From positions 2,276,008 to 2,340,007 of the forward strand of contig NZ_VFPD01000001.1 in the NCBI RefSeq assembly GCF_006716485.1: DNA of 64,000 bases, given 5' to 3'. How positions within the stretch are numbered: position 1 is the stretch's first letter; every line of letters begins with the position of its first letter. This DNA comes from Chryseobacterium aquifrigidense (GTDB lineage Bacteria; Bacteroidota; Bacteroidia; Flavobacteriales; Weeksellaceae). Positions 17,894-26,665 of this stretch are shown piece by piece. Position numbers and translations under genes: made by a program. The notes under the pieces were generated by a model, which was not told where the DNA came from, did not search any database, and worked only from the letters and a program-made list of their open reading frames with translations.

Positions 17894-17926
17894 AAACCCG
17901 CTTCCGGAAATTCCGGAAGCGGGTTT
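17894..17926 (+). terminator. intrinsic terminator of the C1B peptidase gene
   Basis: GC-rich perfect arms AAACCCGCTTCCGGAA (17894-17909) and TTCCGGAAGCGGGTTT (17911-17926), followed by ATTTTAT. It lies 50 bp after the stop codon. Confidence 0.92.
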
Positions 17927-17986
17927 ATTTTATACCAGTATATTTCACATTTTAGTGCAAAGTGTTATTTAGATTCTAAAAAATAT

Positions 17987-17994
17987 TATATTTG
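17987..17994 (+). promoter_or_regulatory. -7 promoter element of the small GG-leader peptide gene
   Basis: TATATTTG matches the Bacteroidetes -7 consensus TAnnTTTG and lies 23 bp before the ATG at 18018. The -33 element is weak. Confidence 0.55.
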
Positions 17995-18017
17995 TATGAA
18001 TCAACAAATTATTACAT

Positions 18018-18176
18018 ATGAAAAATCTAAAGAAATTATCAAAATCGACATTAAAGAATATCATCGGAGGAAATGCTCCTGAGTGTCCTGAAGGAAGTAC
18101 AGCATGCTATATTCCAGGCAGCAATGGAATTCCTCCCCGTTGGAGATGTGTACCAGATTCAATAGGATGTCCATAA
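18018..18176 (+). CDS. double-glycine-leader bacteriocin-like peptide
   Basis: This short gene encodes 52 residues. The leader MKNLKKLSKSTLKNIIGG has the charged, amphipathic character and Gly-Gly end of peptides cut and exported by C39-peptidase ABC transporters. The core of 34 residues contains four cysteines (PECPEG, TACYIP, WRCVPD, IGCP) and could form two disulfides. It has its own -7 element and its own strong terminator, so it is an independent unit. No C39 transporter or modification enzyme is present in the window. Bacteriocin, signalling peptide or precursor of another secreted peptide are all possible. The gene's reality is well supported; its function is not. Confidence 0.78.
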   Translation: MKNLKKLSKSTLKNIIGGNAPECPEGSTACYIPGSNGIPPRWRCVPDSIGCP

Positions 18177-18183
18177 CATACAA

Positions 18184-18215
18184 AATCGGCTTTCAGGAAA
18201 TCCTGAAAGCCGATT
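18184..18215 (+). terminator. intrinsic terminator of the GG-leader peptide gene
   Basis: Perfect 15-bp arms AATCGGCTTTCAGGA (18184-18198) and TCCTGAAAGCCGATT (18201-18215), starting 8 bp after the stop codon and followed by CTTTAAT. Confidence 0.9.
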
Positions 18216-18358
18216 CTTTAATAAATAGGTGAAAATTAAATATAAAATAAAGTGAATTATGCTGATTTAATACCTGTATGAACCGTTAATTCTTCTTCGC
18301 AAGTAAATTATGCTGTTAAAAAAACCAACGCAAATGAATTCACAATTCATTATTGGTA

Positions 18359-19420
18359 TTAAAATAAAACGCCCATACTTTCTGCTGAAAAATCAAGAAG
18401 TGCTTCAGTATTGCCATCTTTGATCTTCTGTACCCATTGGTGATCCTGAAGAATAGCTCTTCCTACCGCAACAAGATCGAATTCTTCATTATCAAGTCTT
18501 CTGATCAGTTCTGTAAGATCACTTTTTTCTGTTCCCTGTCCTGCAAAAGCATTAAGGAAATCTCCGTTTAAGCCTACAGAACCTACTGTAATAGTTGGCT
18601 GTCCGGTAATCTTTTTGGCCCATCCTGCAAAGTTTAAGTCAGAGCCTTCAAATTCCGGCTCCCAGAAACGGCGCTGTGAACAGTGGAAAATATCTACACC
18701 TGCTTCTTTTAATGGTAATAACCATTCTTCCATTTCATTTGGAGTGAATGCCAGTCTGGTTTTATAATCCTGTTGCTTCCACTGTGACAGACGGATAATA
18801 ATGGTAAAGTCCTCTCCTACTGCTGCTCTGATCGCTTTTACCACCTCTACAGCAAACCTGCTTCTTTCTTTTAATGTTTTACCACCATACTCGTCAGTTC
18901 TTGTATTGGTCACTTCCCAGAAAAACTGGTCGATAAGGTATCCGTGAGCGCCATGAATTTCAATACAATCAAAACCAAGATCTTTTGCAGATTTTGCAGA
19001 CGCTGCAAACTGTGCTATCGTATCCTGAATATCTTCAATCGTCATTGTTGAAGCTTTTTCCATGGGAACTAACGGATAGTCTTCGGACATCCTTGTATCA
19101 CCTACGTGCCAGATCTGAGGCCCCATTTTACCTCCATTCTGATGTACAGTATCGATGACATTTTTCCAGCCGTTCAAGGCTTCTGTTCCATAGAAATCCG
19201 GAATATTCTGCATATTTTTGGATCCTGGTCTGTTGATCACAGTTCCTTCGGAAAGAATCAATCCTACTTCTGAAGCGGCTCTTCTTCCATAATAATCTGC
19301 GATACTTTGAGTAGGAACTCCATTGTCAGATTGTGCTCTGGTCATAGGAGCCATTACGATTCTATTTTTAAGCTGTAAATTCTTGTATTGAAACGGTTTA
19401 AATAATGATGATGTGCTCAT
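18359..19420 (-). CDS. old yellow enzyme family NADH:flavin oxidoreductase (alkene reductase)
   Basis: The 353-residue protein begins LFKPFQYKNLQLKNRIVMAPMTRAQS, the FMN-binding start of old yellow enzymes. It has the barrel signatures GFDCIEIHGAHGYLIDQFFWEVTNTRTDEYGG and FDLVAVGRAILQDHQW. The HGAHGYL histidine corresponds to substrate binding and R/G near the end to FMN phosphate binding. Such enzymes reduce activated double bonds in quinones, enals or nitro compounds with NAD(P)H. The gene diverges from an HxlR regulator, and the shared gap contains repeated GTAAC elements, so electrophile-responsive control is likely. Confidence 0.92.
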   Translation of the reverse strand: MSTSSLFKPFQYKNLQLKNRIVMAPMTRAQSDNGVPTQSIADYYGRRAASEVGLILSEGTVINRPGSKNMQNIPDFYGTEALNGWKNVIDTVHQNGGKMGPQIWHVGDTRMSEDYPLVPMEKASTMTIEDIQDTIAQFAASAKSAKDLGFDCIEIHGAHGYLIDQFFWEVTNTRTDEYGGKTLKERSRFAVEVVKAIRAAVGEDFTIIIRLSQWKQQDYKTRLAFTPNEMEEWLLPLKEAGVDIFHCSQRRFWEPEFEGSDLNFAGWAKKITGQPTITVGSVGLNGDFLNAFAGQGTEKSDLTELIRRLDNEEFDLVAVGRAILQDHQWVQKIKDGNTEALLDFSAESMGVLF

Positions 19421-19443
19421 ATTTAAATTTATATTTTATAATT

Positions 19444-19540
19444 GTTACACAAAGTAACTAATAATAGTTCACTTTTGTATCTTTTATTAAAAAAATAGTG
19501 GTAACTTCGCAGTAACTTACATTAGTAACATCAAAGTAAC
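19444..19540. promoter_or_regulatory. GTAAC repeat cluster between OYE and HxlR genes
   Basis: An inverted pair GTTAC-N5-GTAAC lies at 19444-19458. Four direct GTAAC copies begin at 19501, 19512, 19525 and 19536, spaced 11, 13 and 11 bp, which is close to one helical turn. This arrangement suggests cooperative binding by the adjacent HxlR protein. Confidence 0.6.
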
Positions 19541-19585
19541 ACATGAAATTCCGGTTTCATATGGTTTTAAAATAAAGATCTCTCT

Positions 19586-19978
19586 ATGAAAAAGAATGAA
19601 TTAATGCAATACAGCTGTCCTCTGGGTAAGGCAATGGCCGCTCTGGGAAGCAAATGGAAGCCTATTATTGTTCTTGTTATTAAAGACAGGAAGTTACGTT
19701 TTGGAGAACTGGCAGTACGCATTAATGTCATTTCCAGAAAGGTATTAACTGATCAACTGAGGGAGATGGAAGCTGATGGGCTGGTGGTTCGTGAAGAGTT
19801 TAAAGAACTACCTCCAAGAGTAGAATATTCTCTTACAGAAAAAGGATTGGCTTTGCTGCCAATTTTATATTTACTGGAAGAGTGGGAAGCTAAATATCAG
19901 GTAAAAGGATCGCATGAAGATAAGGATTGCGCTTTTTTGAATGAGGAGGTAAAAAATAAAAAGGCTGTCAATGTTTGA
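19586..19978 (+). CDS. HxlR-family transcriptional regulator
   Basis: The 130-residue protein has the HxlR hallmark YSCPLGKAMAALGSKWKPIIVLVI, with the conserved cysteine at residue 11. The winged helix follows: LRFGELAVRINVISRKVLTDQLREMEADGLVVREEFKELPPRVEYSLTEKG. Family members commonly sense aldehydes, quinones or oxidants through this cysteine. It is divergent from the old yellow enzyme gene and probably represses it, with the GTAAC cluster as the likely operator. A terminator overlaps its stop codon. Confidence 0.92.
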   Translation: MKKNELMQYSCPLGKAMAALGSKWKPIIVLVIKDRKLRFGELAVRINVISRKVLTDQLREMEADGLVVREEFKELPPRVEYSLTEKGLALLPILYLLEEWEAKYQVKGSHEDKDCAFLNEEVKNKKAVNV

Positions 19979-19988
19979 TAGCCTTTTA
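19959..19988 (+). terminator. terminator overlapping the HxlR stop codon
   Basis: AAAGGCTGTCA (19960-19970) pairs with TGATAGCCTTT (19976-19986) with one G-T wobble. The right arm includes the TGA stop codon and runs into TT. Confidence 0.7.
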
Positions 19989-20006
19989 CTTTAAATTATA
20001 CTTTCA

Positions 20007-20040
20007 AAAAGGTAAGTATATCACCAAAAGGTAAGTATAT
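20007..20040. repeat. 15-bp direct repeat upstream of the AhpD-like gene
   Basis: AAAAGGTAAGTATAT occurs at 20007-20021 and again at 20026-20040, a 19-bp period. It lies 46 bp before the likely start codon at 20087 and may be an operator for a winged-helix regulator. Confidence 0.6.
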
Positions 20041-20086
20041 AGGTTTAAAAGCATTTCTGATGCAAATTTGCAGGAAAATATTCATT

Positions 20087-20503
20087 ATGAATTACAAAGA
20101 AATTGCAAAAGAAACTATTGGAAATCTGTATAAAGCCCACAACAGCATTAGAAAATCCGGGATTGATGAAAAATTAATTGCACTCGTTGAACTACGGATT
20201 TCTCAAATCAATGGTTGTGCCTATTGCTGTAGCTATCATGCAAAAGAACTCTCTGATTTTGGCTTTGAACAGGATGTTATTAACAGACTTCCAGGCTGGA
20301 AACATACCAATGCCTTCACTGATCAGCAAAAGCTTGTTTTAGAATGGGCTGAAACTATTATTTACAGTAAAGATGATTGGCAAAATATCAAATCAAAGCT
20401 GATAGAGCAATTCACTGAGAGAGAATTTGTAGAACTTACAGCAAGTATAACCCTGATGAATACTTTGAATAAATTGAGGATTACATTGGCTGAAAAGGAC
20501 TAG
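20087..20503 (+). CDS. carboxymuconolactone decarboxylase/AhpD-like protein
   Basis: The ATG at 20087 (MNYKEIAKETIGNLYKAH) is preferred over the upstream in-frame ATG at 20060, whose nine extra residues look unrelated to the family. The 138-residue product contains LVELRISQINGCAYCCSYHAKEL, the C-x-x-C...H redox motif of AhpD-type proteins. These supply reducing power to peroxidases or act as stand-alone antioxidant enzymes. It follows the HxlR gene on the same strand but has its own repeated upstream element. The product is cytoplasmic and about the usual length. Confidence 0.88.
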   Translation: MNYKEIAKETIGNLYKAHNSIRKSGIDEKLIALVELRISQINGCAYCCSYHAKELSDFGFEQDVINRLPGWKHTNAFTDQQKLVLEWAETIIYSKDDWQNIKSKLIEQFTEREFVELTASITLMNTLNKLRITLAEKD

Positions 20504-20557
20504 CAAACAAAAAACCGCTCCCCAAAGGAAACGGTTTTATATTTATTTAAAATCCCA

Positions 20558-22990
20558 TTAGAATATCGCAGGATATTTCTGAGGATTTGTTTCATTAAAC
20601 ATTGCGTAGATTTTTTCTACCATATCGTCTGTAGATGGCTTGCTGAAATAGTCACCATCACTTGCATAAGCAGGTCTGTGATCATTGGCAGAGATCGTCA
20701 ACGGATCTGAATCCAGATATCTGAAAGCTTTCTGCTTTTCAAGGATCTGCTGCAAGATGAATCCTGTAGTTCCTCCTTCCACATCTTCGTCAATCACGAC
20801 TAATCTGTTGGTTTTCTTAACACTTTCAGCAATTTCGTGAGATAAATCGAAAGGAATTAAAGACTGAATATCAATCACTTCTGCAGAAATTCCCAGTTTT
20901 TCCAATTCGTTGGCAGCTTCTGTTACAATTCTCCATGTAGAACCGTAAGTCACCAAAGTAACGTCTTTACCTTCTTTAGTTACTTCAATTTTCCCTACAG
21001 GAACTGTGAATTCGCCTAAGTTATCCGGTTGTTTTTCCTTTAATCTGTATCCGTTCAGACATTCTACGATGATCGCAGGTTCGTCGGCCTGAAGCATTGT
21101 GTTATAGAATCCGGCAGCTTTTGTAAGGTTTCTAGGCACCAATACCAGAATTCCTTTTGAAAGGTTAAGAATACCCGCCATTGGAGAACCTGAGTGCCAG
21201 ATTCCTTCCAATCTGTGACCTCTTGTTCTGATGATTAACGGAGCTTTCTGACCTCCTTTGGTTCTGTAATGTACTGTTGCCAGATCATCACTCATTCCCT
21301 GTAAACAGTAAAGAACATAGTCTAAGTACTGGATTTCAGCGATTGGTCTTAAACCTCTCATCGCCATACCAATTCCCTGTCCAAGGATCGTTGCTTCACG
21401 AATTCCCGTATCAGCGATACGCAGAGCACCGTACTTTTCCTGCATTCCTTCCAATCCCTGGTTTACGTCACCGATGTTTCCGGTATCTTCACCAAAGATT
21501 AAGGTTTCAGGATATTTTTCAAAAATTTTGTCAAAATTGTTTCTGATCACTACTCTTCCGTCTACCTCTTCAGAGCTGTCAGAATATACAGGTTTGATTT
21601 CCTGTACATTTTCAGCCTTCCATTCAGACTGAGAGTATAAGTGGGAAGAATAGTTGTCTTTTTCAACAGCAGATACTTCATTATATTTCTGCATCAACTG
21701 ATTTCTTTCTGCAGAATTGGTTCCTCTTGTCGCCAGTAAAGACTGTCTTACCAGATGGAAAATATCTTTCTTCGCTTTTGAAACCAGTTTATTGAAATGA
21801 GCAATATAATTTTCTACTTCAGCATTTTGTCCTTTAAGATTTTCTACTAAAGGTAAAATAGACTGAATAAGTTCAGAAATTGCTTTCTGATAGTTTTCCC
21901 AGGCTATTTTTTGTCCTGTTTTTGCCGCTTTTTTCGCTTCTTCATCTATAGCTTCCAGTTCTTCAGCGGTAGCAATCACTTCTTCTTTTCCATCAATTTC
22001 GATAGAATAGTTCAGGATCCATTCTTTAAATTTTGCCAGACCATCATACTCAGCTTCCCAGGCCAGACGTTCTTCGTTTTTATATCTTTCGTGAGATCCG
22101 GATGTAGAATGTCCCTGAGGCTGGGTAACATCTACCACATGCACTACCACCGGTACACTTTCTGTTCTTGCAAAATGTTCTGCCTTAGCATAAGCATCCA
22201 ATAATGCAGGATAATCCCAGGCTCTCACCTGGATGATTTCACATCCCTGATTATCGCCTTCTTTTCTCTGGAAACCGCTTAGCATTTCACTGATATCAGC
22301 TTTTGCTCTCTGGTTTTTCGTAGGAACTGAAATTCCGTATCCGTCATCCCAGATAGAAACGATCATAGGAACCTGAAGTGCACATGCAGCATTCAGAGTT
22401 TCCCAGAAATGACCTTCTGCTGTAGAAGCATCCCCAATTGTCCCGAAAGCAATTTCGTTCCCTTCTCTTGAGAATTTTTCTGAACCGTCAAATTTTACGC
22501 TTTTATAAATAGTAGAAGCCTGAGCCAGTCCCAATAATCTTGGCATCTGCCCGGCTGTAGGAGAAATATCCGAAGAAATATTTTTCTGAGCTGTCAAATC
22601 TTTCCAGCTTCCGTCTTCATTTAAACTTCTTGTTGCAAAATGCCCGTTCATTTGTCTTCCCGCTGAAGCAGGCTCTCTTTCCACACTGGTATCTGCATAC
22701 ATCTGTGCAAAGAAACTCTCTACTGTCAATGCATCTATTGCCAATGCAAAAGTCTGATCCCTGTAATATCCTGAACGGAAGTCTCCATTTCTGAAAACTT
22801 TCGCCATTGCAAGCTGAGGAAGTTCTTTCCCATCCCCAAAAATTCCAAATTTAGCTTTTCCAGTGAGTACTTCTCTCCTTCCGAGATAAGACATTTCACG
22901 AGAGATCCTTCCTAACCTGTAGTCTCCAAGTATCTGATTTTTAAAATCTTGAAAGGATATTTGCTGTGTTTCAATATAGGTTGTTTGCAT
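20558..22990 (-). CDS. fused E1 alpha/beta 2-oxoacid dehydrogenase (branched-chain type)
   Basis: I choose the ATG at 22990 (MQTTYIETQQISFQDFKNQIL), since the ten extra codons upstream look non-coding. The 810-residue protein fuses an E1 alpha half (residues 1 to about 370) and an E1 beta half (about 470-810). The alpha half has the thiamine diphosphate site GDASTAEGHFWETLNAA. The beta half has FGEDTGNIGDVNQGLEGM and ends with PLTISANDHRPAYASDGDYFSKPS. It decarboxylates a 2-oxoacid and passes the acyl group to lipoyl-E2. E2 and E3 are not adjacent. Bacteroidetes commonly carry this single-chain form, usually annotated as 2-oxoisovalerate dehydrogenase-like. The exact substrate is uncertain. 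Confidence 0.9.
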   Translation of the reverse strand: MQTTYIETQQISFQDFKNQILGDYRLGRISREMSYLGRREVLTGKAKFGIFGDGKELPQLAMAKVFRNGDFRSGYYRDQTFALAIDALTVESFFAQMYADTSVEREPASAGRQMNGHFATRSLNEDGSWKDLTAQKNISSDISPTAGQMPRLLGLAQASTIYKSVKFDGSEKFSREGNEIAFGTIGDASTAEGHFWETLNAACALQVPMIVSIWDDGYGISVPTKNQRAKADISEMLSGFQRKEGDNQGCEIIQVRAWDYPALLDAYAKAEHFARTESVPVVVHVVDVTQPQGHSTSGSHERYKNEERLAWEAEYDGLAKFKEWILNYSIEIDGKEEVIATAEELEAIDEEAKKAAKTGQKIAWENYQKAISELIQSILPLVENLKGQNAEVENYIAHFNKLVSKAKKDIFHLVRQSLLATRGTNSAERNQLMQKYNEVSAVEKDNYSSHLYSQSEWKAENVQEIKPVYSDSSEEVDGRVVIRNNFDKIFEKYPETLIFGEDTGNIGDVNQGLEGMQEKYGALRIADTGIREATILGQGIGMAMRGLRPIAEIQYLDYVLYCLQGMSDDLATVHYRTKGGQKAPLIIRTRGHRLEGIWHSGSPMAGILNLSKGILVLVPRNLTKAAGFYNTMLQADEPAIIVECLNGYRLKEKQPDNLGEFTVPVGKIEVTKEGKDVTLVTYGSTWRIVTEAANELEKLGISAEVIDIQSLIPFDLSHEIAESVKKTNRLVVIDEDVEGGTTGFILQQILEKQKAFRYLDSDPLTISANDHRPAYASDGDYFSKPSTDDMVEKIYAMFNETNPQKYPAIF

Positions 22991-23128
22991 AGCTAAGTAA
23001 AAAAGTTTTTTAATCTTCAAGTATTTTGCTAATATACACTTTTTAAATTAATTTTAATTTTTAATAATCTTTTTTAAAAATTTGATAATAAAAAAAATTG
23101 TGCTTTATTTTGAAAAAAATTGTAAATC

Positions 23129-23422
23129 ATGGAAAAAAAATCACCTCACATCTTGAATGCTTCCAGCAATCTTTTAGGATTTTCTTTAATTATTATTACC
23201 TCATTGAAAATCTCTAAGATCAGTCAGAATACGTATTTGGACGAATTTGCCGGATTTGCCTCTATTCTTTTTGCCTGCAGCTGTTTCTTTTCATTTCTGG
23301 CAATCAGAACAGAAAACAAAAAGCGGGAATACACGTTTGAGAACATTGCGGATTATTTATTTTTAATTGCTTTATTTTGTATAGTTCTAGCTGTTATTAT
23401 TGTAACCCTGAAAATTATTTAA
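23129..23422 (+). CDS. small membrane protein of unknown function
   Basis: The 97-residue protein has three hydrophobic segments (about residues 13-29, 42-60 and 74-95) separated by short charged loops (TENKKREYTFEN). The composition fits an inner-membrane protein with an N-terminal cytoplasmic start MEKKSPHILNASSN. I do not recognise a named family. It diverges from the E1 gene and has no obvious partner. AT-rich sequence precedes it. The frame is clean and codon use resembles its neighbours, so it is probably a real gene. Confidence 0.6.
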   Translation: MEKKSPHILNASSNLLGFSLIIITSLKISKISQNTYLDEFAGFASILFACSCFFSFLAIRTENKKREYTFENIADYLFLIALFCIVLAVIIVTLKII

Positions 23423-23555
23423 TTTAAAATTTTCGCTCAATTCTATAGTTCATGGCAATATATAAGGACAACCACAGGGAAATGTGAAAATTCATCAATA
23501 AGCTCTTTTCTGTTTTTTAAACTGAAATCATATGAGATTGTGAATATAAAAAAAG

Positions 23556-23607
23556 AAAGTGCTCTGTATACATTTCCAGTTTCCTGAAAACCTATACAAA
23601 ACACTTT
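23556..23607 (-). terminator. terminator of the secreted surface protein gene
   Basis: The arms 23556-23570 and 23593-23607 pair fully on the minus strand through two G-U wobbles (AAAGTG...TGTATA against TATACA...CACTTT). On that strand the hairpin is followed by CTTTTTTTATATTC. It lies 26 bp after the stop codon of 23633-24427. Confidence 0.75.
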
Positions 23608-23632
23608 TGTTTTGATTAGAGTAAAGATAGAA

Positions 23633-24427
23633 TTATATCTTCTGAACGGTTACATTGGTAACATTTCCACTTCCTGTAGATCCTGTTTCTGTTGCAATAA
23701 TGGTAGCATTTTGATTGGGAGCTGCTGTAAAACGGATCTGATATCCGGCTGTAGGAGCTACCACTACGGTTGTATAGTTCATCAATTCACCTACCGTTCC
23801 CGAAGAAGCAACTGCATTATAATGGCTTCCTCGTCCCAGGTAATTAGCATCCGGTACAGGTCTGATACCGATGAGCAACTGAGTATCTGCCGGCATATTG
23901 GTAAAACTTGCCTGTAACGTTATCAAATAATTCCCAGCCTGATTGAAAGTTAATACTCCGGTTCCTGCATTATAAGAGTAGAAGGGAGAAGTTGCTAACG
24001 GTGTAGCAAATAATAAAGTAGTAATTGTAGAAGAACTGATGTTCTGGTTAGCAGCTAAACGTGCATGAAACAGAGAATAAGCAGTGAAATCAATAGTCTT
24101 TAGTACTCCGGTAGCATCCGCTACAACCACCCTGTCAGTTCCTCCGACACCTATATTCGAATTAATATTACGGATACGGGCATTTCCGGAGGCCACGTCT
24201 AATTTTTCACTTGGAGAAGTTGTACCAATCCCTACTTTAGCAGTAGAAGTCACGCTAAAATCATTATCCTGTTGGGTTACAGAAGGAATTCCTGTGGAAG
24301 GATTGTCTTTAGAACCGTCAATATGAAATGTTGTCTGGGGATTCTGAGTACCTATTCCCACTTGTGCGTACGTAAGAAAGCTTGAAGTGATAGCACACGC
24401 TACCATCATTGTTTGGATTTTTTTCAT
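23633..24427 (-). CDS. secreted surface protein with GIGT repeats
   Basis: The start is set at the ATG at 24427, which gives a signal peptide (MKKIQTMMVACAITSSFLTYAQ). The 22 codons further upstream are unlikely to be translated. The 264-residue product has Bacteroidetes surface-protein units of the form VGIGTQNPQTTFHIDG and VGIGTTSPSEKLDVASGNARIRNI. A Ser/Thr/Ala-rich, beta-strand-rich C-terminus follows (about 130-264), which may form a C1q/TNF-like or jelly-roll head. No T9SS tail is evident. Such proteins are abundant in flavobacteria and usually annotated hypothetical; adhesion is a guess. A clear terminator follows the gene. Confidence 0.75.
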   Translation of the reverse strand: MKKIQTMMVACAITSSFLTYAQVGIGTQNPQTTFHIDGSKDNPSTGIPSVTQQDNDFSVTSTAKVGIGTTSPSEKLDVASGNARIRNINSNIGVGGTDRVVVADATGVLKTIDFTAYSLFHARLAANQNISSSTITTLLFATPLATSPFYSYNAGTGVLTFNQAGNYLITLQASFTNMPADTQLLIGIRPVPDANYLGRGSHYNAVASSGTVGELMNYTTVVVAPTAGYQIRFTAAPNQNATIIATETGSTGSGNVTNVTVQKI

Positions 24428-24686
24428 TATTTGTTGTTTTTTCTTGCGACAAATTAACAAAAAATATACTGAAACCCAATGAATTATTAACAAGCACTTT
24501 ATTTGAATGATGCAAAATATTAATTTACAGTAATTTACTGATACAAAAAGAACAGACTAATCACAACTCATTGAATTATTGAGAGATAGAGCTATTTTCT
24601 TTCCAATAATAAGAACTTTAGATACCATGCAGGATCAAAGGGAAAAAGAGAAAAAAAAAGCAGAAATACCTTAAAAAGTATTTGCA

Positions 24687-25664
24687 TCAGAATTTTCGCT
24701 CAATAACATAATCCAGCATAATATGCAATGATTTTCTGGCTTCAGAATCCGGAAATTCATTCAGAATATCTTTTGCTTTCTGCTGAAAATCTTTCATGAT
24801 GGTAATAGCGTATTCCAGTCCACCGGAACTTTTAACAAATTCTATCAGCTCTTTTACACGCTTAGGATTGTTATTGTATCGTTTTATGGTATCGAAATAG
24901 TATTTTCTATCCTTTTCATTGGCTATTTTCAGGGTATGAATCAAAGGCAGTGTCATTTTCTGTTCTTTAATATCAATTCCTACAGGTTTACCGATCACGT
25001 TAGAACTTAAATAGTCGAAAAGGTCATCTTTGATCTGGAATGCCATTCCGGTAAAAGTACCGAAATCCATCATCTTCTTGGCAAGAGCTTCATCTGCATT
25101 GTTGGAAAGAACTCCTATTTCGCAACATGCTGCAATCAGAGTAGCTGTTTTCTGACGGATAATTTCATAGTATACATCTTCTGTAATATCCAGTTTTCTG
25201 GCTTTCTCCAGCTGAAGAAGTTCTCCTTCAGACATTTCACGGATCGTTCTGGAAATAACTCCAAGCAGATCATAATCTTTGTGATCTGTAGAGAGTAAAA
25301 CTGATTTTGACAAAAGGTAATCCCCTACCAAAACCGCAATTTTATTTTTCCACAGCGCATTGATTGAGAAAAAATTACGACGTTTAAAGCTTTCATCCAC
25401 CACATCATCATGTACCAGAGTAGCCGTGTGGATCAGTTCGATCATTGAAGCACCACGGTATGTTTTTTCCGTCACTTCACCTACCAGCTTGGCACAAAGA
25501 AACACAAACATAGGACGCATCTGCTTTCCTTTGGTGGTAACAATAAAACGGGTTACTTTATCCAATAAAGCTACTTTACTCTGCATTGATTCATAAAACT
25601 TCTGTTCAAAAAGTTTCATTTCATCATTGATCGGTCGTTTAATCTCTTCTACTGTATTTGCCAC
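24687..25664 (-). CDS. polyprenyl diphosphate synthase
   Basis: The 325-residue protein has both aspartate-rich motifs of trans-isoprenyl synthases: LVHDDVVDES (DDVVD at residues 86-90), and KDDLFDYLS near residue 217. The GKQMRPMFVFLCAKL segment (about residue 46) forms the isopentenyl diphosphate binding part. Length and motifs match long-chain synthases (IspB/octaprenyl type) that make the side chain of menaquinone. Chain length cannot be read safely from the sequence. It stands alone on the minus strand, with an unrelated beta-propeller-like gene upstream. Confidence 0.92.
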   Translation of the reverse strand: MANTVEEIKRPINDEMKLFEQKFYESMQSKVALLDKVTRFIVTTKGKQMRPMFVFLCAKLVGEVTEKTYRGASMIELIHTATLVHDDVVDESFKRRNFFSINALWKNKIAVLVGDYLLSKSVLLSTDHKDYDLLGVISRTIREMSEGELLQLEKARKLDITEDVYYEIIRQKTATLIAACCEIGVLSNNADEALAKKMMDFGTFTGMAFQIKDDLFDYLSSNVIGKPVGIDIKEQKMTLPLIHTLKIANEKDRKYYFDTIKRYNNNPKRVKELIEFVKSSGGLEYAITIMKDFQQKAKDILNEFPDSEARKSLHIMLDYVIERKF

Positions 25665-25735
25665 AATCTGCGATGCTGGGTGAATAATTATTAATTCTCA
25701 CAAAGATAATTTTTTTCGCTCAATTTTAAGGCAAA

Positions 25736-26644
25736 TTAATCTTTGAGTTGATCTTTCGGAATAAAATAAAATGAAGGTTTTGTAGTTCCCAGTGGAGACC
25801 TGAACTTTTCTCCTGAAATATAAATTCCTGTTTCATCTACACTTATTCCCTCAATCTGTGCCAATGAAAGCGCAGACCCAAGGTAATAATGCCTGGGTTT
25901 TCCTTTAAAAAATATTCCGGGTTCTGTTTCCGTAAAAATATCTAAAAAGACTTCGGTTTTCTTGGTGTATCCTACCAAATAAAGCTTTTTATCAAAATAT
26001 GAGGCATCAGTAACCACAAAACCGGTTTTATAAGTTTCTATTTTCTCTGCCTGTTGCAGTTCTGAAATTTCAGGATCTACGGTATAATGTGAGGTTGCTT
26101 TTGAGGCCCATTCTTTGGTAAATATATGAAGCTTTCCATTCAGATAAATCATGGCTTCCGCATCAAAGTCGTTCCTGGTATTTTTAGAAATAAACTCAGT
26201 CTGCTCCGGATAATAAAAAAGAACCTTTGTTCCGTCTAAGGCTCTTTCTGAACCGGGAATTTTAATGGCATTAGACTCATCCAGACGTTGGTATGGGACT
26301 TTGTAAATCATCAGATCCTTTCTTGTTCCGGTATTATTCCCGAAATCTCCGATATAAAAATTTTCTCCATCATTGGCTAAGGCTTCCCAGTCCGTATTGA
26401 TTAAATTGGTTTTCAGAGTTCTTATAATTTCTCCACTTTTTTTATCAATCTCAAAAAGCTCGGCAGCATTTCCACTGTCATTGAATGTATACAGTTTTCC
26501 ATTGAAAATATTCAGTCCTGAAGTTTCTTCAATCCTGTCATCAAGATAATTAACTCTGTATTTTTTTATTTTCAGAAAATCAGTCTGCTGGGAAAATGCA
26601 GGTTGGATAACAAAAAGAGCAACAATCAGGAGGATTTTTTTCAT
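25736..26644 (-). CDS. secreted beta-propeller-like protein of unknown function
   Basis: The 302-residue product has a signal peptide (MKKILLIVALFVIQPAFSQ). The repeated beta motifs are typical of six-bladed propellers (ETSGLNIFNGKLYTFNDSGNAAELFEIDKKSGEI, NDGENFYIGDFGNNTGTRKDLMIYKV, DASYFDKKLYLVGYT, IEGISVDETGIYISGEKF). The acidic DSGN and GDFGNN turns could bind calcium. Similar proteins are annotated only as hypothetical or T9SS-independent periplasmic proteins. No C-terminal sorting tail is visible. It ends 71 bp before the polyprenyl synthase start, so cotranscription is possible but a functional link is not evident. Confidence 0.68.
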   Translation of the reverse strand: MKKILLIVALFVIQPAFSQQTDFLKIKKYRVNYLDDRIEETSGLNIFNGKLYTFNDSGNAAELFEIDKKSGEIIRTLKTNLINTDWEALANDGENFYIGDFGNNTGTRKDLMIYKVPYQRLDESNAIKIPGSERALDGTKVLFYYPEQTEFISKNTRNDFDAEAMIYLNGKLHIFTKEWASKATSHYTVDPEISELQQAEKIETYKTGFVVTDASYFDKKLYLVGYTKKTEVFLDIFTETEPGIFFKGKPRHYYLGSALSLAQIEGISVDETGIYISGEKFRSPLGTTKPSFYFIPKDQLKD

Positions 26645-26665
26645 AAGACAAAAATAGGGTTTTAT

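Noticed and set aside
18018..18215. Lasso- or lanthipeptide cluster around the GG-leader peptide
   Set aside because: No synthetase, cyclase or C39 transporter is adjacent; the neighbouring C1B peptidase is not a leader peptidase.
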